DNA of 37,470 nucleotides from Chromera velia (taxonomy: Eukaryota > Sar > Chromeraceae), in assembly GCA_018398765.1 (NCBI GenBank), contig JAHBMJ010000854.1:2082-39551 (forward strand). Direction: 5' to 3'. Positions within the stretch are counted from its first letter, which is position 1. Every line of letters begins with the position of its first letter. The notes under the pieces are model-generated. The model saw only the letters and a list, made by a program, of their open reading frames with translations. It had not been told where the DNA came from and searched no databases. The position numbers and the translations under genes are program-made. Shown piece after piece: positions 1-10,586 of the stretch.

Positions 1-190
1 CCCCCCCGGTGTGTGTGTGTGTGTGCTTGCTCCTCTTTGCCCAGCATTGAAAAGTCCCCATGCAGCAATTAACGAAAGAAGTGTGAGGCAGAAAGAAAAA
101 CGATCCCATGAAACGATCCTCTGTGTGTAACTGTGTAGTGATTTTTTTTTACCACTTGTTTGTACCTTCTGTCCTGTCTACTGTTTGCAT

Positions 191-222
191 GACTGACTGA
201 CTGACTGACTGACTGACTGCAG
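191..222 (+). repeat. (GACT)n tract forming the 3' end of an intron
   Basis: About eight GACT/CTGA units run directly into the TGCAG acceptor of the exon starting at 223. The repeat takes the place of the usual polypyrimidine tract. Confidence 0.8.
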
Positions 223-3200
223 GCTGTCGTTCCGAAGAGCGTCCAGCAGTCCCTTGGGCTGTCTCCCTCAATTCTTGCTTCGAGGCTCTCACAGGTTCTG
301 CAGTTCCAGGGCACTGCACTCGGGTTGATCGAGATAGTCGCCTCCATGTTCCCTCAGGGCCCCGCAGCCACTCTCTCCAGCTGGGGCGCAGGAACAGGGG
401 GCGGCGCGAGGGGAGGAGCTTCTGCGGGTGGCCTCACGCCGTCCTCCCCCAGGGGGACGATTGCGGGAATGTTGAATGCGGCGGCGGAAGGACGCGAACG
501 ACCCCAGACGGCTGCAGGGGGCGCCGCCGCTACGGCTGGAGGCGCGCCGACCTCTCCGCTTCCTCCGCATCCTCCTGCCGGGGGCGGCGCAGGGCTTGGA
601 GGAGATACGATCGCGGCAGTGCACAGAAGTTCGGCGGAGTTTCCCCGCACAGGCAGCGCAGCCGCAGCTGTGTCGGCCTCCGTCTCCGTATCCCCGGCCC
701 CGGCGGCCACCGGCCCCGGCCCGTCTCTGCAGCCGTCAGCAGCCGGCGTGTTGGCCTCACCTGCCCAGCAACAGAGTGCGGCGCCTTTCTCCTTCTCTCT
801 GCATGGGAAGGGCGAGAAGGAGAAAGAGAAAGAGAAGGAGGCGGAGAACTTCAAGCTGGGCAGACCTGCAGTCTCGCCTTCGAGGGCTCATGGCGCCGCC
901 GCCTCTCTCTCATTCCACCCGTCTCCTCATCCTCCCCGAGACCTGACGCACGCACAGACGGGCGACGAGACTCACGCAAATGCACAGCACCAGCAGACGC
1001 CTGCCGTCCCCCCCTTTCCATTCATTGCATCCCCCATGGCAAAGTCAAAATTGCCTCCGCAGCTGCAACACCCCCAGCCTCCCATTTCTCCGAGGGGGGT
1101 AGGTGCAGGCGCAGCGGGTGGGGCTGCAGGAGGGGAGGGCACGGTCACGTCAGCGCTTGCCGGGGCCTCTCCGGCGATCCCTCTTCATCCGTCCCCGTCT
1201 CCTTCAGCGTTCCAGTCAACGATGCAGAACGCGAAGACACAGCAACAGCTGCAGCCTCCAGTCCTCGAATCCTCTGATGTGGAGCGTCAGGTGGGTAGTG
1301 CATGCCGTCAGGTGGGAGCGAAGTTGCGTGGATGAGTTTATCTCGATGGCGAGGTGGAAAACACAGACTGCATGGTGAATTGATCCGTGTATCGTCTATT
1401 CGCTGAAAGAAAAGAGAGGTTGCATGGTCGGGAGGGAGGGACTCTGATGAGAATAAAAGAAAGAAAGAAAAAGAAGGAAAGGAAGAAAGGAAGAAAGGAA
1501 GCTGCATCTTCGGTCGGAGAAAGTGGGATAGGATGTTTCGCCTTCATCCTGGCAAAACGTGGTGCCTCCTCCTGCTCTCTTTTCCTTTTTTACAAATCGC
1601 CTTTGTGTCTTCATGTTTTTGTCAAGGTGCACGTGGGTCGTCTGTAAGCTGTGCATTTCTGTATGTGTGTCTTCTTCCTGTGTCTGCGCGTGCGTGCGTG
1701 CGTGAATCTTCCTGCTGCAGGATAGGACGGGGAAGGGCATGAGAGACGGGGGCCGGTTGGGGACAAGAGAGAGAGGATTTGCGTTCTCAAAACTCCGGGA
1801 CATTCTGCAGGTGGGAAGGTCTCTCTCCATCCTCTCTCTCTCACTCTCTCTCCCTCTCTTTTCAGTGGTGCTTGTGGGCGTTCATTCATTCCTCCTTCGT
1901 ACCCTTTCTTGGTTTGCTTTTGCTGTCTTCCTTTGCTTTCCCTCGCTCTGCTTCACATTCAGAAGATCACTCACTTGCGTTCTCAGAAGTGACGCACCTT
2001 TCTTCTCTCTCTCTTTTTCCCTCCCTCTCTCATTGCGTGGGTCTGTGTGCCTGTGTGAATGCAGCACATTGGGTGTGTACAGCAACTGCTCGAGATCCTC
2101 GGGTGCGCTCAGAACTGCTGGTCAGTCAGTCGGTTGTTTCACTTCCTTCCCCTTCCATTCACTTCGCTTGAGGGCTTCTTCTTCCTCCAGCGTCGTCTCC
2201 TCTGCAAGAAAACTAAGGAGAGCGTCTCAATTGATCACTTGCTCCATGAAAAGTGAAGAAACGAGCAAGCCTGGGAAGGAGGGAAGAAAGGAGGGCGGCA
2301 GATGAGGCAGCCAGCCATGCAGTCATGAATTGAGAAATTGCGATGAGAAAGAAAGTACCCGTTGTTTCCCCCCTTCGTCGATTCAACCAAGACTCGACGG
2401 ATTTTTTTTTAATCCTTTTTCTGGTCTCTCCATATTTCTCTTTCTCTCTTTGTCTACGTGTGTGCCTTCATTTGTCCGTGCAGCTTCTGTTTCGGTCTCG
2501 GGCCGCGGTATGAAGTGGACGAACGCGAAGTGTACGACCGGGTGGGTTAGGGGCTCGTTCTACATTCCGATGGAGACGTCTGAAGGCTTCTTTTTGTTCT
2601 TTTTTGGCTTTGCACATTGTCAATTCTGTTCTGAGACGGAGAATGCTGGCAAGTACGCTCACATTTCTTCGTTTGCTTCTCTGCTCCTCTCTGCACTTTG
2701 ATCCTGTCAGCTAGGACTGCAACGTGTTGCCTGGCTGCCTGAGTGAATAAATGAAATAATCCGTGAATTCTGTCCTCTACTTCCTCAGGGTGTGGCTTTC
2801 CAGGTGACGCTTTCTGGAAGCGGCAGGGGTGGAGGTGGAGGGGGGGGGTCTCACAGTTCCGGGTCGGGTGCGCACTCTCAGGAAGGGCCCATGGTGGCCA
2901 AGGGGGGCAGGTACGACGGTCTGGTGGCCAGACTCGCGAAGGCGCCGCCCCCCTTTGACCCTTTTGACCGAGACGGCACCGGTGCAGGGGCCCACAGCAG
3001 CCTCTTTAGCTCGGCAGGGGGCGCATCGGATTCGGGGCTCTCTGGGGGTGGGGGGGGAGCAGGGGGCCTGGGGGTGTACGGGCAGGGCGGAGGGAGTGCG
3101 TACAGAGATTGCACGATGGCAGTGGGTGTCGAGTTTGCAGTGGACGTTCTGGTTGCAGTTCTTGCTGAGCATGAGAAGCGTAGTGGAGGTAGAGGAGGCA

Positions 3201-3475
3201 GACAGGGGGGGGGGAAGAGAAGGCAAGTGGCGGCTGTGGCAGCTGCATTGAGGGAGAAGGAGAGGGAGCAGAAGGAGAAGGAAAAGGAATCTGCGTGTTA
3301 CAGTTGGGACGTGTACAGTGAGTGGGACAGAGACAAAGAAAGGGAGAGTGACGATGAAAGAGACAGAGAGAAACAGAAGGAGGGAGTACCCCAATTCAGG
3401 GACGCTGCAAACCCCCAGGTGAGTGAGTGCATGGCTTTTTTTGTGTGCGCATGCATGGCTCTCTTTGTTTCTACT

Positions 3476-3511
<36 letters not shown>

Positions 3512-5387
3512 AGAACCACCCCCCCACCCCCCCACCCCTGTCAAAAGACCATGACAGTGCCGGTCCCCGCGTGCAGTTCCTTTTTTCCTTTTTCTTTTTT
3601 TAATTTTTGAATTTTCTTGTCTTGTCTTCTTTTCTTCTCATTCTTGTCTTGAGTGGAAGCAGCAGAGGAGTAGCGTGTGAAACCAGTGATCACGTGAAAG
3701 TCTGTCGGGAGGTGGAGAGGCAAGGGGCGCTCAACTCTCACCTTTCGGGCCCCCTGCCCACGTTGTTTGATTGTTGGTGCTGTTCTTTTGTCTTTGTTCT
3801 TTCTTTCTTTTTGTCTGTGGTGTTCATGAAGAAAGAGAGGGAGAAGAAGAAGAAACATATAGTCTGTCTGTCTGTCTGTCTGTCTGATGACTGTTAGTCC
3901 TTGCCGTTGAGTGTTTGCATGCAGCTGAAAAATGGAAGCGTTGAATTTGTGCATGCCCATTGACAAAATGGTTCTTTTGATCCAAGGAAGGACGGAAGGA
4001 AGGAGCAAAAGAGACAAAGAGAGAAAGAAGGCACCAAGCAATCCAACCAGCTTCATGTCTTTCTGTCGAAATGGTCCCTGCCCTCCTTGCTTGTGTCCTT
4101 CAGGTGTTAGTCGTGTTTCAGAAAAACGAACTTTTGAGGGAGGCTGTGGCCCTCACGCGTCTCTTGTGGCAGGGAAACATCAAGGTGAGCAGGGGATTGA
4201 CTGTGGCAGTGAGGATCTTGAGAGAGAGGCAGAAGATGGTAAAAGAAACACATGCAATCGCTGATTCATTCATTCATTCATTCATTCATTCAGACACGCA
4301 GGTAGACAGTCAGCCTGCATTGAGGTCTCTCCCTTCGTCCATTGGTTACTTAGTTTGATTCCTGCAAAGGATTGATTCACTCTGTGTCCTGTCGGATTTT
4401 CCGTTCTTCTCCGCCCATCCCTCTGTCTTCCTTCCCTCTGTCTGTCTGCCCGCGTGTTGTCTGTCTGTGTGTCTGTTTGCGTGCAGTGTCAATTTCGACT
4501 GGGAGCTGTGTTTCATCTGTCTGAAATTCCGGAAGTGGCGGCGGCAGACGGGGGCAGTGGGGGGTTGGGGGGGGGACGGGGGGGAGGACACAGAAAGAAC
4601 AACAGCGCTCTGGAGTGTGTGGTGCTGATTCGATCGGTCGGTCCGTGAGTGGGTGGGGGAGAACATGAGTGAGTGAGCGAATCGTCTGATTCTGTTCCGG
4701 TCTCTTGTCCTCTCCCTCTCTATGTTCAGCTTGTGGATTTCCTGAGTGCGCGATTGATTGCCGTATGCTCTCTCTTTGTGCATGTGCGTGTGTGCGCGTG
4801 CGTGCGTTCGCTCGGGAGTGTTCCACGTTTTGTACTCTGATTGTCTTGCTTGCAGAGTGGCGGCACGAAAGGAGGAGGTCTCCGTTACCTGGTGCGTCTG
4901 TTTCATGGAGGCGCTCTGAAGGACCGGAAAGGGGCAGCAGGGGCGACTGCGGCGGGAGGGAGGAAGAGGAAAGACACGAAACACGCAGAGCGGGTAAGTG
5001 AGTGAGTGAGTGAGCAAATCCATAACAATCAATCTGGTGCCGTGATGGATCAGTGAACTCTGATTGTTGCTTTTGCTTTTGCTGTGGTATGTAGGAAAAG
5101 TCGGAGCGAAATAAATGCATGGAAGAAGAAGTTTTCGGGCCGAAAAGGGGGAAAAATTTCACGTTCCAAAATAAGCGCTTTGGTAATTCATTCTCTTCGC
5201 TTCGATTTCCTCTTTCTTTCCTTTCTTTCTTCCTTCTCTCCTTCTTCCTTGTTTCCTTGCCGGTGTTTTTTTAATCACCTGTCCCTTCTACCTACCTGTC
5301 TGTTTGTCTGCAGGAGTTGGAAGACTTGGCCTCGACTTCGGAGTTTGTGCAGACACACGTGACTGTGCCAGGGTCGTGTACCGCTAG
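223..5387 (+). CDS. Unidentified multi-exon protein, 3' part (5' end outside window)
   Basis: Eleven exons fit GT-AG rules and keep one frame: 223-1290, 1721-1810, 2065-2120, 2484-2541, 2789-3418, 4104-4184, 4487-4636, 4730-4762, 4856-4993, 5095-5182, 5314-5387. That gives about 821 residues before TAG at 5385. All junctions are phase 0 except 2120/2484 (phase 2) and 5182/5314 (phase 1), which compensate. The first exon follows a (GACT)n-CAG acceptor, so the N-terminus lies to the left. Short amphipathic helical blocks (AVDVLVAVLAEH, LLREAVALTRLLWQGN, LRYLVRLFHGG) alternate with long Gly/Ala/Ser/Pro or Lys/Glu linkers. A block reading TRLLWQGNIKCQF faintly recalls the GGN-VQ signature of RIH domains in IP3/ryanodine receptors, but no channel segment follows, so I do not assign it. 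The exon chain is fairly secure, the function unknown. The donor at 4637 is weaker than GTGAGT at 4645 and was chosen for phase. Confidence 0.62.
3477..3515 (+). repeat. (TCTG)n microsatellite in an intron
   Basis: Tandem TCTG units, with one TTTG variant, lie in the 685-nt intron between exons ending at 3418 and starting at 4104. A second tract of the same unit is at about 3863-3887 in the same intron. Confidence 0.8.
3925..3948 (+). other. Possible 24-nt micro-exon of the first gene
   Basis: After a good acceptor (tttgcatgcag) the bases read LKNGSVEF and meet a GTGCAT donor. The segment is 24 nt, so including or skipping it keeps the frame between the exons ending at 3418 and starting at 4104. 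The frame closes with TGA shortly after 3948, so the donor cannot be much further on. Only a transcript could decide whether it is used. Confidence 0.25.
4262..4293 (+). repeat. (ATTC)n microsatellite in an intron
   Basis: About eight tandem ATTC units lie in the intron after the exon 4104-4184 of the first gene. Confidence 0.8.
4994..5015 (+). repeat. Donor-derived (GTGA)n tract
   Basis: The 5' splice site GTAAGT at 4994 continues without a break into GTGAGTGAGTGAGTGAG. The tetramer repeat looks like an expansion of the donor itself. Confidence 0.7.
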
Positions 5388-6181
5388 GGGCTGGAGGCGG
5401 AAGTGAGAAGAGGAAGAGAAAGAGAAAAGAGTTGAGAAGGAAAAAGGGGTGTAGTGGAACGTTTAAGGAAGCGAAAAGAGTAACACGAATCTGTGCTTAC
5501 GTAGGTGAAGGACTGCGGGTATGTATGTCTGGCCGACGGATGTCCGACTGAAGAGTTGAATGCGAAAGGAAGAAAAGACCCCCAAAGAGTCTGCATGGAT
5601 TCCGTCTGACTGCGCCGCCCGAGGTTGACGAAGCTTGAACTGATTGCGCTTCTTCTTTCCGTTTCGTCTTCACATCTCCCGACTCCTTCCGACCCGCTTC
5701 ACCTAGCTGCTTGTGGGACTACGCGTTAGGGACGTACATTGGTGACTATAACTGACCGGCTGACTGACTGGAGGCTGGAGAGAGACTGTGAAGCGCTTCC
5801 TGTCTGGTGATATGAGAGACCTATGGACCACAGTAGAAGAAAAAGAAAGCCTGCCTTGTCCTGTCCGCCTTCCAGCTTTTTTGTGTTTCTTTGTCTAGTT
5901 CTTTGTCATATGAAAAAAAGAAAACCGGTATGGTGGTTTCAAGGTTCAAACTATTGCAGGAGCTCTTACTGCTTGTATTTATAGACAAGTCGACATCAAT
6001 AATTGAAAATCAATTATTTTTTTATAACGATACTTCAGCATCCTTACAGCATAATTCCTAGCATAATTCTGTAGTACCGCTAATTTATATGACATCATAG
6101 ACTAGTATCATGCATAGACCATAGTTTTGTATATGCAGTAATATGTAAAAAAAAAATTCTAACAAAAAAAAATTGAAACAA
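5388..6181. other. Non-coding stretch between first gene and LINE relic
   Basis: No protein-like frame is visible beyond the TAG at 5385-5387. The first 400 bases are of mixed composition and probably include the 3' UTR. From about 5900 the DNA becomes AT-rich, with A/T runs at about 6010-6020 and 6145-6175. I see no RNA gene. Confidence 0.5.
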
Positions 6182-7500
6182 TATTGATTGATTGATTGAT
6201 TGATATGTTCCACCCTAGGGCCTTCCCGCTATGTTTATCTGTCGCCAGAGCTAGCAGGGCGGGGCGTTCCCCAGCCTAAGCTGAGGTATCAGACCCCGCC
6301 CTCGGGGCTCGCCAGAGTCTGTTGCCCTGGCCGCTGCTGCATGATTGTTCGTTGTTCGAGCCACGGCTCTGGATCCGCGTTGGCTTTCCGGCCTGAAAAT
6401 TGATCTGAAACGGCATGTGATTTGGGCTTCCTCGCTCTTTTTGTTTGTTTTATCAATCTTCTTCTGCGGCTCCCTCCTTCCCCACCCTAACGCTCCTTCG
6501 GTCGTCTCTAAGTTATCAATTGTCTCCTCATATTCTTTTGTTAGTCTCTCGATCGCCCGCTGCCTTCCGGTGATTTCTGCATGTCTGGCCGCCAGAACGT
6601 CTCCCTCTATGTGTCCGTACCATCCTGGACACTCCTCAAACACCCTCCGTCTGAATGACGCCCATCCCCAAAACTCATCCACTCCGGCATGACATTCATT
6701 TAACAGAAAACAGAAAAGCGTCGAGTTATCCTTTTTTCCCTCTTCTCTGTTGAGCCCTTCTCTTTCTGTGGCTGCCTTTCTGGCTCTTTCTTCCATCTTA
6801 CTATCCTATTTCCCTTCTATCTTTCTAAACATCTCTGCTCTCTCTCTGTCAAAAACAGGACATTCTGTCACCAGATGGATTTCATCTTCCACCACCTCGA
6901 TTCCTAACCACCTTCGACAGAACTGGCACATCCTTTTCTGTAACGGCACCTTCTCTCCCCCCCTTACCGGAATTTTTCCCTGAGTTGCAGCCACAACCCT
7001 GTCTCCCACCCTGCATGCTGCTCTCCTCCTGTGTTCTGATCGCGGCGCCACTCTCGTATAGCAAAAAGGGGCTCTCCCTATTCTCTCTCTGTCTGGTTTC
7101 ATTGTCGAGCCAACCTTTCTACCTGCTCTGTCTTCAAACAAAGAAAGGTGGAGACGGTTTCCGTTTGAGACTTTTCTGTGCACGTCAGCCATCATCACTC
7201 CTGTCAGTTCTGCCTTCTCCTGACTGCTCTTCTCTCTTATGTTTCTTTCTATTCTATATGCAAACGCCTCTCTCTTCTTCTCGTCTAGCTCATTTTTTGT
7301 TCTCTTCAGCAGCCATCTCTCTATCCCGTCTACTCTCTCGTTGACTACCTGTGTTCCTCTCTGCCCTACGCTTCCTTTTAGTCTTTCTCTTGCAAAAGGG
7401 TGCATTCCTCTGTCTGTGTAGAGTGCTTGTGCACATTGCTTCAGATGAGGGAAAAGATGAAAAGGATGCATTCCTCTCCCCCCCCCCATTTCGTTCTCTA
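6182..7500 (-). mobile_element. 5'-truncated non-LTR retrotransposon (LINE) 3' end, decayed
   Basis: Read on the minus strand, one frame runs from about 7489 to 6251, broken only by TAG at 6806-6808. Residues coded by about 6928-6860 form a C-X2-C-X13-H-X4-C knuckle (CQFC...HLVTEC), followed by FDRERAEMFRKI. This is the layout of the zinc knuckle downstream of the reverse transcriptase in LINE ORF2 proteins, where a CP-x(n)-R tail is usual. The flanks are Arg/Glu-rich, with AFAYRIERNIREKSSQ before the knuckle and FWGWASFRRRVFEECPGW after it. No reverse-transcriptase or endonuclease domain is present, so the copy is 5'-truncated, as LINE insertions often are. Its 3' end meets a tandem tetranucleotide, (TCAA)n on this strand, at about 6204-6184. 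Such tails in place of poly(A) occur in some non-LTR clades. The knuckle is clear; the clade is not assignable. Confidence 0.68.
6184..6204 (-). repeat. Tetranucleotide 3' tail of the LINE relic
   Basis: Five TTGA/ATTG units (TCAA on the element's sense strand) lie where the retroelement sequence stops. Beyond them on the left is AT-rich host-like DNA. Confidence 0.5.
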
Positions 7501-9825
7501 CCCCCTCTCTCAGGCATGTGAGGATTGCCTGCCCTACCGCTTATTCAGAGTAGAATTGGGATAATTTTATGTTCAGATAATTCTCGCCCCAATGTCGAAT
7601 GTCTAATAATGTCTGATGTACAACTTCCAAAGAAAATATTTAGACGTATTAGCCCTAGCTCCCTGCCAGTGGCCAGTAGAGGGGAGAGAATTTAAAGCTA
7701 AAAGCTCAGAGGGAGGAAGCTTCATTCAATACTGCTGGGGGGAATTACTGGGGGATCACAGCAATTCAGACCCGATATGACGATGGTGACTGGGAGTGAA
7801 CACTAAGTGACTAAGTATTAGACAAAAAACTTATTATAGCTTACTAGACACAGACTATGTATGTTAAAATTCATTTTCGGAAACCAGACTTTCAAAATTA
7901 TTAAAAATTGACTCGAGTCTGTGAGCATGGAATTTAAGTAGACTTTAGGTCTGCCGAAGAATATAGCGGCATTACATGCTGACAAGGCTGGCTATGTGCA
8001 TTAGCCTGGCATGGCCTGGCCCGCGGCAAGGCCCGCGGCCATTTGCCCTTCAGGCCGCGCGAGCTTACCCTTCATGCATGCAGAATTTCGAAAGATCAGA
8101 TCCAGAATCAGATTTCAAAGTATTTTAATCAAAAATCCGATGCAAGGCTTGGCCATGGCCTAGCCAGGAACACTGGAACAGTCACCCTAATGAGATGCTG
8201 TGCTCCTCTTGATTCTTTGGCCGGGGTATTCTCCTTTTGATCAGTTTCCACGACTTTCCCTGAACCTTATTTTTCTGCGTGCTTGACTCCCGTCTCCTCG
8301 AGCTTCGTCAGACAGCCAAAGCGCGTCTCACCTCACGCTTTGTAGACTTGATCCTCCGCGGGAACGCTGAAGTACTGTGAAGACTCCGTAAAGCTCTGGT
8401 ATTGGCAAAGAGGTATGGTTTTTGGCCTCCCCACCGGCCGTATGAGAATTTTATGGGCCAGTGGGGTTTGCAGCACACATCTGGAGGGGATATATTGCGA
8501 GATCCTTCTCTTGTCTCATCTCCTTAAAACATGCATCCATGATCATCCATGTCTATATCATTTTATATCCAAGAAAGCAACCAATACAGGAGAGTGGCGC
8601 TGACAGGAAAGAAACGTATGCGCAGAGATGCCTACATCCTTTGGTTAACCTGAGAATCGGGCGATCATTACGATTGTTTTACCATTCCAGGCATTCCTCC
8701 CATCCAATAGTCTGGATGAAAACAGACTTGTTGACATGATTTTGACTAAATTTAGATCGATTTTAGTCAGTCACACTGACTCACTTGATGATAAATAGAT
8801 TGTGGAACTTGTGGTGATAATGTGGTCTACAGTCAAGACACTTTCAGAATTCAAAAACTTAAGAAAGATAAAAGTAGAAGTCAAAAGGAAAGTCATAGGT
8901 TTGATCATAGTTTGATCTAGTTTAGCAACTTTGGTATACTTTTGTCGAAGATTGACACTGTTGATCTAGGCAAACTATAAAATGTCGGCACTGTATTGAA
9001 ATATAAATATCGTTGTCGATCAGTGCCGTTTTATTAAATGTAAATTATTTGTTTAGTGTCGATAACGGCATTTATCGCCCACAGCATTTACCAACCCTAG
9101 ACGGACAGCAGCATCGCTGAGTCTTCATGGCCAGCTAGGCGTATCACAGCAAAAAACAAAAGTAAAACAGAATTGCATGGCTTAAATTATTTTTTTCTTT
9201 TTTTTTTTGCGCAACACCTAAGTAACACTTGTGCAACACCAAAACAACATTTATGTAACACTTGAATAACAGTTGTTTGTCACCTAACATCGTTGGGCAA
9301 AAAAAAAAAAATTAAGTGAGAACGGACTTAAATTATTTTTTTTTTTCTCTGTGATAGGCCTAGATGGCCAGCTAGATCAGACAATAGAAACAAAGTCCGG
9401 CCAGTACCGTATCTCTAGACAAGTTCATTCTAGATCGATCTGCACAACCCGTCCACCCAACTTCCATTAATATTCACGAACGTTGAAGCGAGTACATTTT
9501 TTCAGTGTAAGCGTTTATCACATGCAACAGTTACACAATGTTAAACTTTTGAAAGTCAACGTCCGATATTAAACTTGAAGCGTAAGACAGTAGATAACAG
9601 CAAAAGGAAATTTTGCTAAGTGTTAGTATACTATTATTAAAGTTTTGGAAGCTATTAAGTAGGCTATTGAATTTTAAAGTTTGGGATTAAAAAGCTATTA
9701 AATTTAGAATTGTTATACCCGTAAAGAACTATTGTCAGCTTATTGACGAGGAAAGAACAATACTATTAGTGATGAAGACTCATTGAAGCGGGAAGCAGAA
9801 ATGACAGAAGGAAACAAGGGAAGAT
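7501..9825. other. AT-rich non-coding stretch of 2.3 kb
   Basis: No reading frame looks protein-like. Visible details are a GC-rich patch at about 8005-8050 with repeated CCCGCGGC, T/A homopolymers at about 9190-9210, 9300-9313 and 9335-9350, and a run of related units (GCAACACC, AACACTTG, GTAACACTTG) at about 9210-9275. The words CTTAAATTATTTTTTT at about 9181 and 9328 bracket that run as a direct repeat. It may be an old insertion. No tRNA cloverleaf or rRNA was recognised. Confidence 0.5.
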
Positions 9826-9829
9826 CATG

Positions 9830-10167
9830 ATAAGGACGGATGAGAAGAAGGAAAGAAGGACGGAAGGACGATGGAAGAAGGAAGGGCACAAGATTACACA
9901 AGATTTAAACTGAGAAGGGGCCCATGGAAAGAAGGAGGGAAGGAAATAAGAAAGAACAAAAACAAGGAAAGGAGCGAAAGGAAGCAACGAAGATGGGCAC
10001 TATGGAAGGAAGAAAGGAGGACAAAAGAAAAAGAAAAGAAACAAGGAAGGGAGGAAGGAAGGGAGGAAGGAAGGAAGGAAGGAAGAAAAGAAAGAGAGAA
10101 AGAAAGAAAGAAAGAGAGAAAGAAAGAAAGAAAAACAAAGAAAGAAAGAAAGAAAGAAAGAAAGAAA

Positions 10168-10199
<32 letters not shown>

Positions 10200-10440
10200 A
10201 AAAGAAAGAAAGAAAGAGAAAGAAAGAGAAAGAAAGAGAAAGAACGAAAGAAAGAAAGAAAAAGAAAGAAAGAAAAAGAAAGAAAGAGAAAGAAAGAGAA
10301 AGAACGAAAGAAAGAAAGAACAACCAAACGAATGGAAAAGAGGAACGAAGGAAAGAAGGAAGGAAGGAAGGAAGAAAGAAAGGAGAAAGAAAGGGGAGCG
10401 AAAGAAAGAAAAAAAGAAAGAAAGGGAGGACGGACGGAAA
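9830..10440 (+). repeat. 600-bp purine tract of GAAA/GGAA units
   Basis: The plus strand is almost all A and G here. GGAA-rich units flank a core of GAAA units (about 10085-10320) with AAAAG interruptions that recur in register. All three frames of each strand are open in parts, giving long Lys/Glu/Arg or Phe/Leu/Ser translations that are artefacts. It lies just beyond the stop codon of the TauE/SafE gene, whose coding strand would carry it as (TTTC)n. Confidence 0.9.
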
Positions 10441-10586
10441 GACAGGAGCAAAACCACGCAAACAGCCAGAAAAGGTTTTAAAGCGAAAAAGTGAAGGTTG
10501 CTGGAAGCACACCAATTAGTATTGCTGTACCCGGTGCGCAGGGATCCTTTCAAGTCAGACCGTCGCCTTCTCTGCAAGAAAGAAAT

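Noticed and set aside
9871..10577. Long Lys/Glu/Arg and Phe/Leu/Ser open frames on both strands
   Set aside because: They are translations of the GAAA/GGAA tract and have no non-repetitive core.
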